A DNA stretch of 64,000 bases from Cristatella mucedo (Eukaryota; Bryozoa; Phylactolaemata; Cristatellidae): assembly GCA_009760855.2 (NCBI GenBank), contig WPIO01000031.1, positions 2,419,001 through 2,483,000 on the forward strand. The letters are read 5' to 3'. The position numbers and the translations under genes were made by a program. Each line of letters opens with the position of its first letter. Positions within the stretch are counted from its first letter, which is position 1. A model generated the notes under the pieces. It was given only the letters and a program-made list of their open reading frames with translations. It had not been told where the DNA came from and made no database searches. Shown piece by piece: positions 30,801 to 44,733 of this stretch.

Positions 30801-33800
30801 GTTCGTTTTGATTCCAAATTATTTAGAAAGGTGCTACAGGTTTATCCACCAAATTGCGCATCATTGCGCTTGCGAGTTCTCGTGCTTATGGCCTCAAATG
30901 GCCAGGGTCAGCCAGTCTATTTACAGATTCGAATGGCAATACAGCTACTATTTCCACAAATAACTTCCACCAACTGTACTTTGGATTCCAAATTATAGAA
31001 AATGGTAGTATGGGTTCACCCTCAAAGTGGCATGCAATTGATCATCCGTGTTCTAATGCAATGGCCTCCAGTGCCCTGGGCCGAAATGTAATTTCGAACT
31101 GAGATGCAGTTGACATTTCCACAATCAATATGTTCTAAGCAACTGCAGTCTGATTTCATATTATTGAAAACAGTTTTTCGATGTTACCGATCAAATAACA
31201 TAATATAGCCCAAGCCAGTTCTCACACATCCAATGGCCAAGCCTGCTCTGCATTTTCTAACTGCGATACAGCTAATATTCCAACAATAGGCATCTCGAAC
31301 ACGGTTTCCATTGCTTATCATGCAACACAATGATCCGGACTTTCTCACCAAATTATATGCACTGGCCTCTGATGGCCCGGACCATTGAAGGCCATAGCAT
31401 TAGAACACCCCCACTCAATGTAGTGAAACTAGGCATTTAAATCTAAAACACGTGCATTTTCTATAATGTGGAATCAAAACCACAGTGTGAGACGCTTAAA
31501 CTGGAAATCAAAGCTGTATCGCCTTTGGAAAATGTAGGAAGGCTAGCTAGCTGGCCCAGACCATTAGAGACCATAGCATACAAAGCTAATGCACTATGCT
31601 TAAAATTTGGTCAGCTAACCCAGAAAACGTTTCTTTTAATTCGTATCAAAACTGCAGCTGTGAAAGGCTTATTGTTGAAATAGCAGCTGCGAATATGTAA
31701 GAAGCCTGACTGGCCACGGCCATTAAAGGACATAGCACGAGATCACGTGAGTGCAATCGCATGCAATTCGGTGGGTTAAACTAGATCATGGCTTGCTTAA
31801 ATTTGCAATTAAAACCAGTCGCACGAAGCTTTTTTTATTGGAATATCTGTATAGCAGTTTTACTTCATAGGGTTGCAATTTTCGTGGGGGCTATCGGATG
31901 CTATAGCATGAAGGGCAATCTCGTGACATGATAATTTAATGGGGTAGACTTGCCAGACTGCACTCTACAAATTGAAATCGAAGCCACAGTTAGGCAAAGC
32001 TCTTTTGAAAACGGCAGCAGTATCGCCATTTGGATGTGTAAATTGGCTGGCTGAATCGGGCCATTTGATGCCATAGCGCAAAAACTCAAAAGCACAATTG
32101 CACAAAATTTGGTGACAAACCGGTAACAGCATTCTGTTTAGTTTGGAATTAAAACCAGTGTTGTGACGTTTATTGTGACTGTCGTTATCGTTATTGGGAG
32201 ATTATGACACTGTCGTTGGATATAAGCTGTTGGATTTATGACAGTGGTATATAAGTAACAGGGGGGGGCAAAGGCCCGGAAGTAAGATCGAGGACGAAGG
32301 GCGAGCAGTCGCGTAATGGCCTGCTTGAGGTCCGGGTGAATAAACGTCTTTGAAACTGCTTCGGTGTTCACGTGGTATCGCGTACCTGCCGCTTGGAGAA
32401 CGTCAAACTAGAGTGACATTAGCAGCTGCATCGCACGGTATAGTTTATTGTGGAATTAACAGCTACATCACAGAATATCTCACTTATTCGTGGGTCCGTC
32501 TATGCAAGTAATGCTTTTGTCGGGGTGCCCTGCCGATGATCAAACATGCACCTGATATATAAGTAGGTCCGACCTGCATTGGTTTCACCCAGTGGTTGAA
32601 GTGCTCACCTCAACCAAGGTCAAGGTGAATGTATTTAATGATCGAGATCGTGGACCTGTAGCATATGTGAAAAGCCTAAACAGTGAGTGCTATAAAAACG
32701 AATTTGACGTATTTATTTTTTATGTATGAGTAGACACTTGTTCGCGATTGTTTATCACTTAAGTGACCTTATTTCTGAAAATGGTATCTACCTGCTCGCC
32801 CTAACTGAAACTTGGCTCAAATCTGTAAACTGCCCGCCAATTAAAGATGCTACCCCGACTGGTTTCTCACTCTTTCACACCCCTAGATCAATCAAAACTG
32901 GAGGTGGAGTTGCTGCTATCGTGCACTCGAAATTCAACTTCAAGCCAGTTGCAGTACCCTCGAAGCAGTCTTTTGAATCAATTGTCTTGGTCTCACCCGA
33001 AAACAAGCTACCGATAGTGGCAGTAGTCTATCGCCCACCAGGTACCAATCCTCCTTATCTCAAATCTCTCCTATCTCATTTCGATTCTGCGTGCAAGAAA
33101 TTGATCCTTCCTCGTTATGGGTGATTTCAGTGTTCACTTTGATAACTTATCTGATGGTTTCAGCACTGACTTGCGTGCATTGACTGACTCATTGTCTCGT
33201 GTGGCTCATGTGCATGGCCCTACTCACATCAAGGGTCACACACTCGACCAGATTTTCTCATGCAACTGCACTTTGTCATCACCAATTATAACCAAATCCT
33301 GCCTATCTGACCACATGCAGATCTCATTCAATCTACAGTATGTGCCTACATCCTCCTCTTAAATAACCTGTGAATCGCGAAACCTTAAGTTCTTTGACAT
33401 CGATGCTGTCCGTGCGAGAATATCTGCCTCACCTCTGCTGCTCAGTCCTCCCTCAGATCTGTCAGCATTGGTAGATAGCTACAACACGACACTAGCTGAC
33501 ACGCTCGACGAGTTTGCACCTCTGACTACACGCACTGAGCGCCCTCGCCCAGACGGCCTATGGCTTACCACAGACATTAAACTAGCCAAGTCTACTAAGA
33601 GCAAGCTTGAAAAAGCATACAAAAGATCAGGACCAACTGTCCATCGACAGGCATATGAAGGCTACTGTAGGTCGTACCAATCGATCTTAGCAAAGGCCTA
33701 GTCTAGCTTCTATAAAAACATTGTTGAATCTAAGGTGCACAATCCAAAAATGCTGATGTCGACGATCAACCATCTCCTCAACCGCTCTCAGGTTAGCTCC

Positions 33801-36800
33801 ATACCTGATGATCCTTATGATGATCTAGCCGATCGCTTCTCTCGATTTTTTGTGCAGAAGATAGACAAGATCAGGGAGTCCATCCCTGCGATGACAACAT
33901 CCCCCCTAGAATGCTGTTCCCCGATTCCTGGCTGCACCTCAATGTCTACATTTAAGCAGGTCACTAGTGATCTCGTCCTGAAGTTCATATCCCATCAAAG
34001 AAGACATTAGGACCTCTGGACCCTATTCCCACTGTGCTGCTACTACGTTGCGTTGATCTGCTGCTGCCATGCATAACTAACATCATAATTATGTCATTAG
34101 CCTCAGGTCATGTCCCAGCACCTTTCAAAAAAGCTGTAGTCAGGCCACTTCTCAAGAAAGCAACACTAGACCAAAGGAACTTAAGCAACTACCAACCAGT
34201 CTCCCTTCTACCATTTCTATCAACGACACTAGAACCGGTCGTGGCGGACCAGCAGAACTCATACATCGAAACTTCAAACCTTGCTAGTAAGTTCCAGTCT
34301 GGCTTTAGAGCTAATCACTCCACAGAGTCAGCATTGTGTAGGGTATACAACGAGCTACTTAGGAATGCAGACATGGGTAGAGTGTCTCTGCTTGTTTTGC
34401 TTGATCTTTCGGAAGCTTTTGACACCATCGATCACAACGTTCTGCTAGAGCGCCTCTCATCTCGCCTGGGTATCACTGGCACTGCTCTGCAGTGGTTCAG
34501 GTCCTATCTCAGTGGGAGACTCCAGAGTATTGATGTGAATGGACAAAGATCATCTGAAGTACCTCTGAAATATGGAGTACCTCAGGGCTCCATGCTTGGT
34601 TCGGTCCTTTTCACGGTTTATACTCTCCCTCTTGGTGATGTGATTGCCAAGCACAATCTAGGCTTTCACTTCTATGCGGATGATCCTCAGTTGTACCTTG
34701 CTTTGATTCCTCCCAGCCTTCGAGCACGAATTCTCGAATCCTCAAATTCTCTCAACTCACTTGGTGCATGTATTGACGACATCTGCACATGGATGGCAGC
34801 AAATTTTCTCAAACTAAACGATGACAAAACTAACTTACTAGATATGGGCAAACTCAGTGTGATTCAGAATTTGTAAAGGCTGACGCTCAAAATTGGCTCT
34901 GCCAGCATATCTCCCGTTGAATCAGCTCGAAATCTAGGTGTCATGTTCCAAAGTGATCTCTCGTTTGACGACCAGATCAGCTACACAATCAAGTCTGCCT
35001 ACTTTCAGCTACATAACATTGCTAAAATTTGGGCTTGTTTAGATAAGGATACCACGTCCAAGTTGGTCCATGTATTCGTGACATCTTGTCTTGACTTCTG
35101 TAACTCACTGTTTGCTACCGGCATGTGCAAACAGGTGATTGCAGCTGGTGCAAAACTCCGCAGCTAGGCTTGTCTATCGTGAGCTTCGTAGTTGCCACAT
35201 TACACCACTTCTCGCCGACCTGCACTGGCTACCAGTCAAGCAACGGATCGACTTCAAGGTTTTTTCGCTCACTTTTAGGTCACTTCATTCTTTGGCTCCA
35301 GCCTATTTCTCAGATCTACTCCCCCACCAGACCAAGCATTGTACCACCTGCTTTTCGGAATCCAACAGTTTACCTATACCTCGTACAAACCTCAAACCCC
35401 TTGGAGACCGAGCATTTAGTTTGTATGCTCCCAAAGCCTGGAACTCCCTCCCGACTTGCGCCAGAACATCCCCTGACTTGACCACATTTAAAAAGAACTT
35501 AAAAACACCTATTTAGGACAGCATTTAGTGAGCCCCTGTGATTCGCCCTTCATGTGCTTATTCGTGCTGACACTGTGCATGCTGTCACTAACCACATTTG
35601 CATGCTGACCCTGTGCATGTCACCTTTAAACATGTTATTTATGTTGTTTATCAAGCATGATATTACTCACATTCAATCGCGTTTCCATTTGCAGCAAATG
35701 TAAAGCGCCTAGAGAGAGATTAAGTTCTCTGAGGGCGCTTTATCAAGGGCATTATTATTATTAATATTATTATCACTGATACAGGCTGCTGGCACGGGCC
35801 GAGAGTATAAAAGTAAAGAATTGTCTTCGCACTACTTTTATGCAAACACTCATTATACACTTGTACAACACATCTTGGTGCAAACCATACTTGTTGCAAT
35901 GGTAACCATAGCGAAAAACCACAATTGTTGCAAAAATTGCAGCCAGCATAAAGAGGTAGCCCAGTAAGCCGAAAGCAATGATTCTACTGCGGTCATGACC
36001 TATAAGTCTCAGTATCAACAAATGGTCACCAGCCTTGTTAGTGGCCTTTGATTAACTTTGATCTGTGCTAAGCATGCAGAGTAATCCTAATAAAGTAAAT
36101 GCCAAGCCACACAAATTCAGAAAAATTGAAAGTCAGGCAGCCATTCCCAAAAAGCTGCAAATTCACAAGCTGTGACGAATAAGAAAAGCACGAACCTGGT
36201 AGAAGTCTGGCATTATAAGCCCTGCTATAATAAACAGATTTTCGAAAGCATGCAAGCAGAAGACCACACCAGATATGTAAGCTGACTGGCACCCAGAACG
36301 TTGAATGAGCAAGCCGGCATTTCACAGAGCATAATCAACACAATGCATGTCGACTTATATGCAGTACATACCTCTTGCCGTGGCATCCTCATGTGGTATG
36401 ATCAAACGTCGGCAAGAGCCATTGTGTTGTTGGAAATATATCTGCTCGTAAGTATTCTTTCCCGAATGCCCATTTTTAATGAAGTACTTGTACTTTAACG
36501 AATGCTCAGCACCAGCAAGGCACCGAGGTATCTGAATGACAGCAGACCAGCCGTCCCTACCGCTGCATAATCTATAACAAAATAAAGTTCAAAACTTGGT
36601 CTGCACACTACCTGTTTATACAACTGTATATGCTCTACCTAGCCAAAAGTGCCACTCCCCTGAGGTCCGGGCAAAAGCTGCAGTAACTCCCCTGAATATA
36701 TGGGCCATCTGTCTGCCAGCACCAAGGTAGTTTGGAACACTAAAACACAGGCTATCTATCCATACTGGCCATTTCCGTCTGACCAGAAATCTGCTAGGCC

Positions 36801-39800
36801 CATCAGCTCCCTGCCCAGAAAACCCCAACTGAGCTCGGCCTGCCTTTAATTAAGCTAGCCGTGGCAGGCATTAGCAGGTGCAACTTAATGGCTGCTGTTG
36901 GCTCTACATCGGGATGGGGTTGCCGCTAGCAGAGAGCATGGTGAGTGCAACTCTTGGAAAGCATCTCTGGAATGCATCTTCAGATCGAAACTGAATTAGG
37001 CTGCTTATCTTTGAAACAGTCTCGAGACCGCCATTTGATCTCAGTGTCCGGCTAGTTAGTAAGAGGCAGGGAGTCACACAAGTGGGACAAGTGGCACAGT
37101 TGGGATGGGGCTGGGTTCAGTGGCTGAGCCAATAGGGGACAAGGGGACAGCTGCCATCCTAGTTGGCAAAAGAGCAGCTCTCACTGAAAGACAGTGTTTG
37201 TGCTGTCGTGGGATTAGGGCTCGGTTGATTTTTTACTAGGGCACCTGTGGATAGCAACACTGATGTTGATCCAGCCACCAAAATCTGCTGTGACCTATTA
37301 GTGAATTCGATATCGAGTTAATCACACAGAAAGATCTACTAAGATCTAGGGTTTTAAAATAGCCTGAGAACTAAAAAGATGATGCTGATAAACCACACCA
37401 AGTGGCAAGTAGGCCGACTGATGCCCTACATTAGCCAGGGTGCAAGGCTTGAAGGCATAGGCAAAATTGCAATTAGCAATGAGAGGGTTTTAAGAGAATT
37501 TAACGAGATTAATGAACCTAGGCATGGTCGCCAAGATTTGGGTCTGAAAGCATAACAAGCCAGTCGGAGTTTAAAGGTTTACATGAGAGAGAGAGAGAGA
37601 GAGAGAGGGGAGAGAATGAAAACATGACCTGAAGAAGTTCAGAGCTGCAGTTTCAGTAGCTCAAGCTAGAGACTTAACTTCAAAGGAGCGAGAGATCAAA
37701 CCTACTTCGACAAATAGCTAAGAATAACTTAAGACTGCAAAGTTATGTAGCTGTGGCTATGCTGCGAGCTAACTACATCTTTCTGTTCCGTAGCACTACA
37801 CTATCGGGGTCGCGCGACCGTAGCTAGCGATCATAGAAATGCGAGGGGATTGGTTATACTTAGACTAAGGCAGCTCGTTTAGTTTAACCGGTAGGAACAC
37901 CTCGCCCCATATAAATCTCTTGGACTAGCCTGGAACACCCTGTTAACCGGCCCTCAAATAACTGTTAAATACTGCACCCAGTCGTAAATGGGTGTGTTAT
38001 GCACGTTCGCAACAAGCAATATACGTCATAAGGGACGACCAGGTGCTTGCCACAGTCAAATGGTTCTGACATCCTTCGTCGCATCATCCACTGCCAGCCA
38101 TGAACCCCTAATCCTCAAAGCAAGCAGTGCTAATGCAAAACCTGAAGAAATATTTTGCAGGATACTTAAGTACACAGCAGGATTCCATCACTGTTCCCAA
38201 AATCCAAGATTGAACACATACTACATTAAACTGGCCTAAAACACAAAAATCAGCCAAAGTGATTTCTGAAACTATTTTAGACGTGAGACAAAAGGGGACA
38301 TTCAAAGATAGTTCGTTTTGTAGCATTGTCAAACGAGTGTGCACTGAGCCTTTTGGATAAAGTAAGAGTTATATGTTTAGAAAACAGTCTCAAGGTTTGA
38401 TAAAAATGCAACCCTCAACAATGGCAAGGTTTCAAGCTTAAGACAGGCATGCATATGAAGTTTTGAGTCTCACATGGTTGGAAGTGATGATGCCTACAAT
38501 AATGGGATAAAAATAACAATAGTTGGATAAAAAACTACCCTAACACGTTTTTTAATGAAGTACTTGTACTTCATTAAGGATGCTCAGCACCAGCAAGGCA
38601 CCGAGGTATCTGAATGATCGCAGACCAGCCGTCCCTACCGCTGTATAATCTATAACGTGTAATAATCTATAATCTCTCTCTATATATATCTATAATCTAT
38701 AACGTATGATCTATAAAATCTCCACGACATGCAAGGAACTGAGAAAAAGCAAATGCCGAACGCTGAAGATCAAAAGCATCAACATCAGCTGCACTAACCT
38801 CCACACAACAATCCATATCGTCAAACCTGGCGTGTTAAATTTCTATTAGGTAAATGTCCCAGACCAAGCATTGCATCACAAAAGACATTGCATGCAAAAT
38901 ATTTATTAGTGTTCAGATATCTATAAACCAAGTACTGTCTAGGACATGTGCTAATTACGAAATGCACCTAGTTTGCATCAACTTGATCGACAGCCACAAT
39001 GCAAATGAGAAAGCATGAATTACAATCGCATAAATTATGATCCGACTATGACTTTGTCTAGAATTCAAATCAGGCAACAGACCTTATCTTCGCAAGAGGA
39101 AACGCCAGCTGTTTTTTTCTATTGAGCTCGATAAATGGACGATCTCCACTTTTCTCGTTAAACGGGAAAGATAAAGGAATAAACACGTAGAATGTCACCG
39201 TAATGGGGTGATGTATTTCTTTCTTCCTACAATCAAAAATAAGAGTTCACGAAAACGGCATATCTAAAGATTCACCAAACATGTGTGCATGTAAAAAGCC
39301 TAAAATACTCTATAGAACAGTCAACCGAAAGGTAATGTCTTTTTGCGCTGATTCCAACACAATAAGGTCTAACGGTAAGGATGCAATCAGTAGATGAGGC
39401 TTAGCCGACACCCGGTATTGTTCGCACCCAATTTTCTCAACTAATTAATACCTCACCATGCTAGTACCGTTGACATTTTGACCCATAAATGAGGCGATTG
39501 CTTACTCCCAGTCACATAAGTGAGTCACACACATGAGCTCACATGCATGTGCGCACACACACACACATACACACACTCACTGGCATATGCACACACATGC
39601 ACACACAAACGTCAGCCTATACAAATGGATAATAATGGGCAAACAATATACGAACTCAACTAAGAGTTGGAGTTCATATGACGAAGTGCTACTTACGGTA
39701 AATATATGCATCCTGCAACCTCTAATTGCTATTCCAAGCCACAAAAACATGCAAAATGAACTTTACTGGCAGGTTAAATCAGGTTCACAAACATTTGTGA

Positions 39801-42800
39801 ATTCAGACAGCCAATTTTTTATCAAACCACCAGTACATATACAAGGATTTGGTAGAAATGTGTTCCAATCCTTCTAATAAAAATATATCTTAAAGACTTT
39901 GCCAGGAGTGGTCAATGTTTGAGTCATCAAACATCCTTGAACTTTGCTGTCTGTCATCATTGACATGCATAGCAAAGTTTACCCAGCCGAAATCAGAAAT
40001 AAATTACGTCCGTGATGTACAATCAGAGCCAAACTCTTACTTGAAATTGCAGGTTGATCTGTACAGTGTTGGCCGAATTATGGAATTTACAAGGCACAAA
40101 GCAATACCAGAAATACTTTTCAAAGTCACAATCATTGCTTCTGGTTTACTTCCAGGTTAGACGAGATTTACAACATTATTTTTAACGTTTTCTTTTTGAA
40201 GAAATCGTCTAGACCACATATCCCATTACTAACATGTTAGTCTCTTCAAAGCTATACAAAAAAACAAGCACTTGATTGTTGGACCAATCTTCTCAGTATT
40301 TGCTCAACATTTGCCCTTAACACACTCGCAGACTACGTCTGAACAATAGACATATGTAGACTGTGCATTCTCCATTTCTTTCTACGGGAACCTCTGCCAA
40401 GAATACGACCACATTTACTCCAGAGTACCTGCATCACAACCCTGCTAGAGTGCTTTTGTTGGCCCGAGTTCTAATTGAGTGCCAGATTTGATGGTGTAGA
40501 TTTGCTCGATTAGCAACTTTTCCTAAGCCCAACCCCACCTCACATCATTGGAGTCGGCTATCGGTGGCACAAGCAGGAATTGCCACGATAATTTAGCAAG
40601 TTATAAGCAATATGCTCAAAATGAACTGATAAACCTCTTTAAACTCATTGACAAATCAGCAAAAAACCGACCTCATCATCAGTTAATGCAAGAACTATGT
40701 GTGAGACTGCTCACGAGCTGGAACGGAAGTACAGCCATCGAGCTTTATTATTTGTTCTAGGACACGCCTGCCACTCATGCCGAAGGTTTCCAATTCATCA
40801 AACTTCGTGAGGGTTTAACGATGGCACTTGAAAAGGCCGAACACTCGCATGGTTAATTTGCTACAACTTTATCAATATATCAAAGAGTACGGAATACTCA
40901 CAATTTTAATGTCGTAGTGAAGACTGGGAGTGCTACAAATACTTTGTGGTTGCCCTCTACGACAAGGTTGAAAACAGCATTCTAAAGTTGGGGGCATTAA
41001 AGTGCCATTCTCCTTCGAGATAAGTTCACAAACAAACTCTATAACCATCGCCTAGGAGGCAAGCTAGCTGTGACACCGTCAGATGGCAATGCAATGAAGC
41101 TCGTAAACATTCTGCAGTCACTAAGAGAAAAGCGTTGCTCTCAGTAAAGAATGTGTTAAGCAGTTAACAGTAGGCCAATTCCTCTAGACTGCCGAAGATT
41201 GAGATATGTTGAAGACATGTATGGATGGATGAAAGTAAATTTATACTCTTTTCAACCAAAAACAAAAGGCTTGAAAGTGGTTTGAAGACCCTATGAAGAT
41301 TAATCACCCAAATGCAAGCAGCAAAGAGTCAAATTAGGTGAGGGAGTGTCACGGTACAGAAGTGCTTCAACTGGAATGGCATCGAAGTCACATACCGTCA
41401 CATATTCGTCACATACCAAGCATCATTACCCAAGGTGTCTATTATGAACGACACTTTGCAGACTGGATTATAATTTCCGAGACATAGACCCAAAACTCAC
41501 CACAGCCAAAGCTTAAAAAAATAATCATCTAGCTGAGTTTGGTTACCCTCCCGTGATTGCTATGGATGGCCAACTCAGTCAAGTGACTTTAACACAATCA
41601 AGCATTGGTCGGAAGTCGAGCGAAGGCTATAGCAGCCACTGGCTGACCCTATCACCTCAGCTGATGCAGTACAAGTTCATTTGACACAAGACATCTTTAA
41701 GCATTTGACCAGCTCCATGCCTGGGCAAGTTCAGCAGGTAGTTTCAAAACAAGGGAGGCTTAATAAATTAGGAATTATATGCAAATTATTACACTTAATC
41801 GAAATGCTGACTAGTAGGCAGCAGTCATGGTGGCCGATCCATCGGTCTAAATTGTTTGTCTTTGAGTCTGTCTACTACGGTACACTCAACGTGCAAGTAG
41901 CTCGTGGTGCTTGCAGAATCCAATAGTGTTAGTAACAACAAAAATGCCACAAGCATAGCTGAGACGGTCAAGGATTGGCGTTCGCACAGCGCTTCGGCAG
42001 CTAAGAGTGTTAAATTGACAAAATGGGATACATAATCGAATGCCCGAAGAGGACGAGGTTGGTACCACTGTAATAATAATAATAATAATAATAATAATAT
42101 TAATGCAGTTGATAAAGCGCCCTCAGAGAACTCAATCTCTCTCTTGGCGCTTTACATTTGCTGCAAAGAAAAATGCAATTGAATGGTGAGTAATATCATG
42201 TTTGATAAACAAACAAAAGGAATAACATGGTTAGGGGGACATGCACAGAGTCAGAATGCAAATGTGGTTAGTGGCAGCATGCACAGTGTCAGCACACATA
42301 AGCACATCAAGGACAAATCACAGGGACCCACTAAATGCTGTCCTTAATAGGTGTGTTTTTAAGTTCTTTTAAAATGTCGTCAAGTCAGGGGATGTTCTGA
42401 TGCAAGTCGGGAGAGAGTTCCAGGCTTTGGGAGCATTCGAACTAAATGCACGGTCTCCAAAGGATTTGAGGTTTGTACGAGGTACTTGTAGACTATTGGA
42501 TTCCAAAAAGCAGGTGGTACGATGCTTGGCCTGGTGGGGGAGTAGATCTGAGACATAGGCTGGAGCCAAAGACTGAAGGAACCTAAAAGTGAGCAACAAA
42601 ACCTTGAAGTCAATCCGTTGCTTGACTGGTAGCCAGTGCAGGTCGGCAAGAAGTGGTGTAATGTGGCAACTGCCGTGATCACGACAGACAAGACTAACTG
42701 CAGAGTTTTGCACCAGCTGCAATCGCCTGATCGCACATGCCGGTAGGCCAGCAAGCAGTGAGTTGCAGAAGTCAAGATGGAATGTCACGAATGCAGGGAT

Positions 42801-44691
42801 CAACTTGGACGTGGTATCCTTATATAAACAAGCCCGAATTTCAGCAATGTTATGAAGCTGAAAATAGGCAGATTTGACTGTGGAGCTGATATGGTCGTCA
42901 AACGAGAGGTCACTTTTGAACATGACACCTAGACTTCGAGCTGATTCAACGGGAGATATGCTGGCAGAGCCAATTTTGAGCATCAGTCTTTCCAATCTCT
43001 GAATCACACTGGGTTTGCCCATAACTAGTAAGTTAGTTTTATCATCGTTTAGTTTTAGAAAATTTGCTGCCATCCATGTGTGGATGTCATCAGTGCATGC
43101 AGCAAGTGAGTTTAGAGAATTCGAGGTGCTCGAAGGCTGGGAGGGATCAAAGCAAAGGTACAACTGAGTGTCATCCGCATAGAAGTGAAAACCTAGATTG
43201 TGCTTGGCAATCACATCACCAAGAGGGAGAGTATAAACCGTGAAAAAAACTTGACCTAGCACGGAGCCCTGAGGTACCCCATATTTCAGAGGTTCCTCGG
43301 ATGATCTTTGTCCATTCCCGTCAATACTGTGGAGTCTCCCACTGAGATAGGATCTGAACCATTGCAGAGCAGTGCCAGTGATTCCCAGGCGAGATGAGAG
43401 GCACTCCAGAAGAACTTTGTGATTGATAGTATCAAAAACTGCCGAAAGATCAAGAAAAACAAGCAGAGACACTCTATTTATGTCTGCATTCCTAAGTAGG
43501 TCGTTGTATACCCTAAGCAATGCTGACTCTGTGGAGTGATTAGCTCTAAAGCCAGACTGGAACTTACTAGCAAGGTTTGAAGTTTCAATAAATGAGTTCA
43601 GCTGGTCCGCCACGACCCATTCCAGTGTCTTTGATAGGAATGGTAGAAAGGAGACTGGGCGGTAGTTGCTCAAGTTCTCTCGGTCTAGTGTTGCTTTCTT
43701 GAGAAGTGGCCTGACTACAGCTTTTTTGAAAGGTGCTGGGACATGACCTGAGGCTAATGACATATTAATGACGTTAGTTTATGCATGGCAGCAGCAGATC
43801 AATGCAACGTAGGAGCACCACGTAAGAGACCTCCTAACTTTAAGATACTTCTCCATTGTTATTATCATGTTTCAAAAGTCACACAGAAAAATATACCTAC
43901 ATTACAATAATGTTTGTACGTTTTCATAAGGAGAAACATGAATCCACTAAAGCAATTTTCTCGGGCTCAGGAGCAAGACCAGTACATGTTGCTGAACAAC
44001 TAGCAACCCCAGTCTCAGCCATATAGCACCGTGGGTGTAGTGAAGGAAGGATGACAGCCGGTCACCCATTCAGACCACATGATAAGGCCCGCTTACCGTC
44101 CAATAGTTGGCTGTCTCAGAAAAGGTCGAGGCAGAGCCCCTCATGAGCTTAATAGGAACTCAGCATTGCATTGCAAGCACACAATTTTGGTAGGTCAAAG
44201 TAGCTTCCACTACACACCGAGACCTAAAGAATAATGCAGAAAGACCCCCTTATCTCTTCACAGCTGTCAAGATAAAAAAAAATTTAATTTGGCGTCGGCA
44301 ACCTTATTTGATAATAGGTGCTAATTTCCAAAACTAACAATATGACACCGACCTTATTCATACAGCCTGTATCTGTTTCAACATGACATGGTGTGACTTA
44401 CTAAGAAATGCAAATCAAACTATCAACACAAGCTCCCATTAACTGTTGTTTCGTTGAAAATCCACTCATCAGATGCAATACAAACTTGTTTCAATAGTCA
44501 GGAAAGCTGACAACTAGTCAGTGAGCAAAGTAGACAAAAGCAGACGACTCACCACATTTCCATAAATGTTAGCTTTGGCTTCTTGCCAGGATGGCGGGGA
44601 ACCTGAAGCAGAATTACTAGAGCTGATAGCCGGATCGCCTTACTGCGACCTTCGAGTGCTGTATCTCGAAGATACTAATACAAAAACCATG

Positions 44692-44733
<42 letters not shown>

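Noticed and set aside
32174-32418. Exact ends and target duplication for the LTR-like segment
   Set aside because: Several TG and CA candidates were tried and none gave matching flanks, so the borders are left approximate.
30760-32480. CRISPR-like array
   Set aside because: The modules are about 170-200 bases, heavily diverged and partly inverted, inside a eukaryotic TIR element. There are no short identical repeats with unique spacers.
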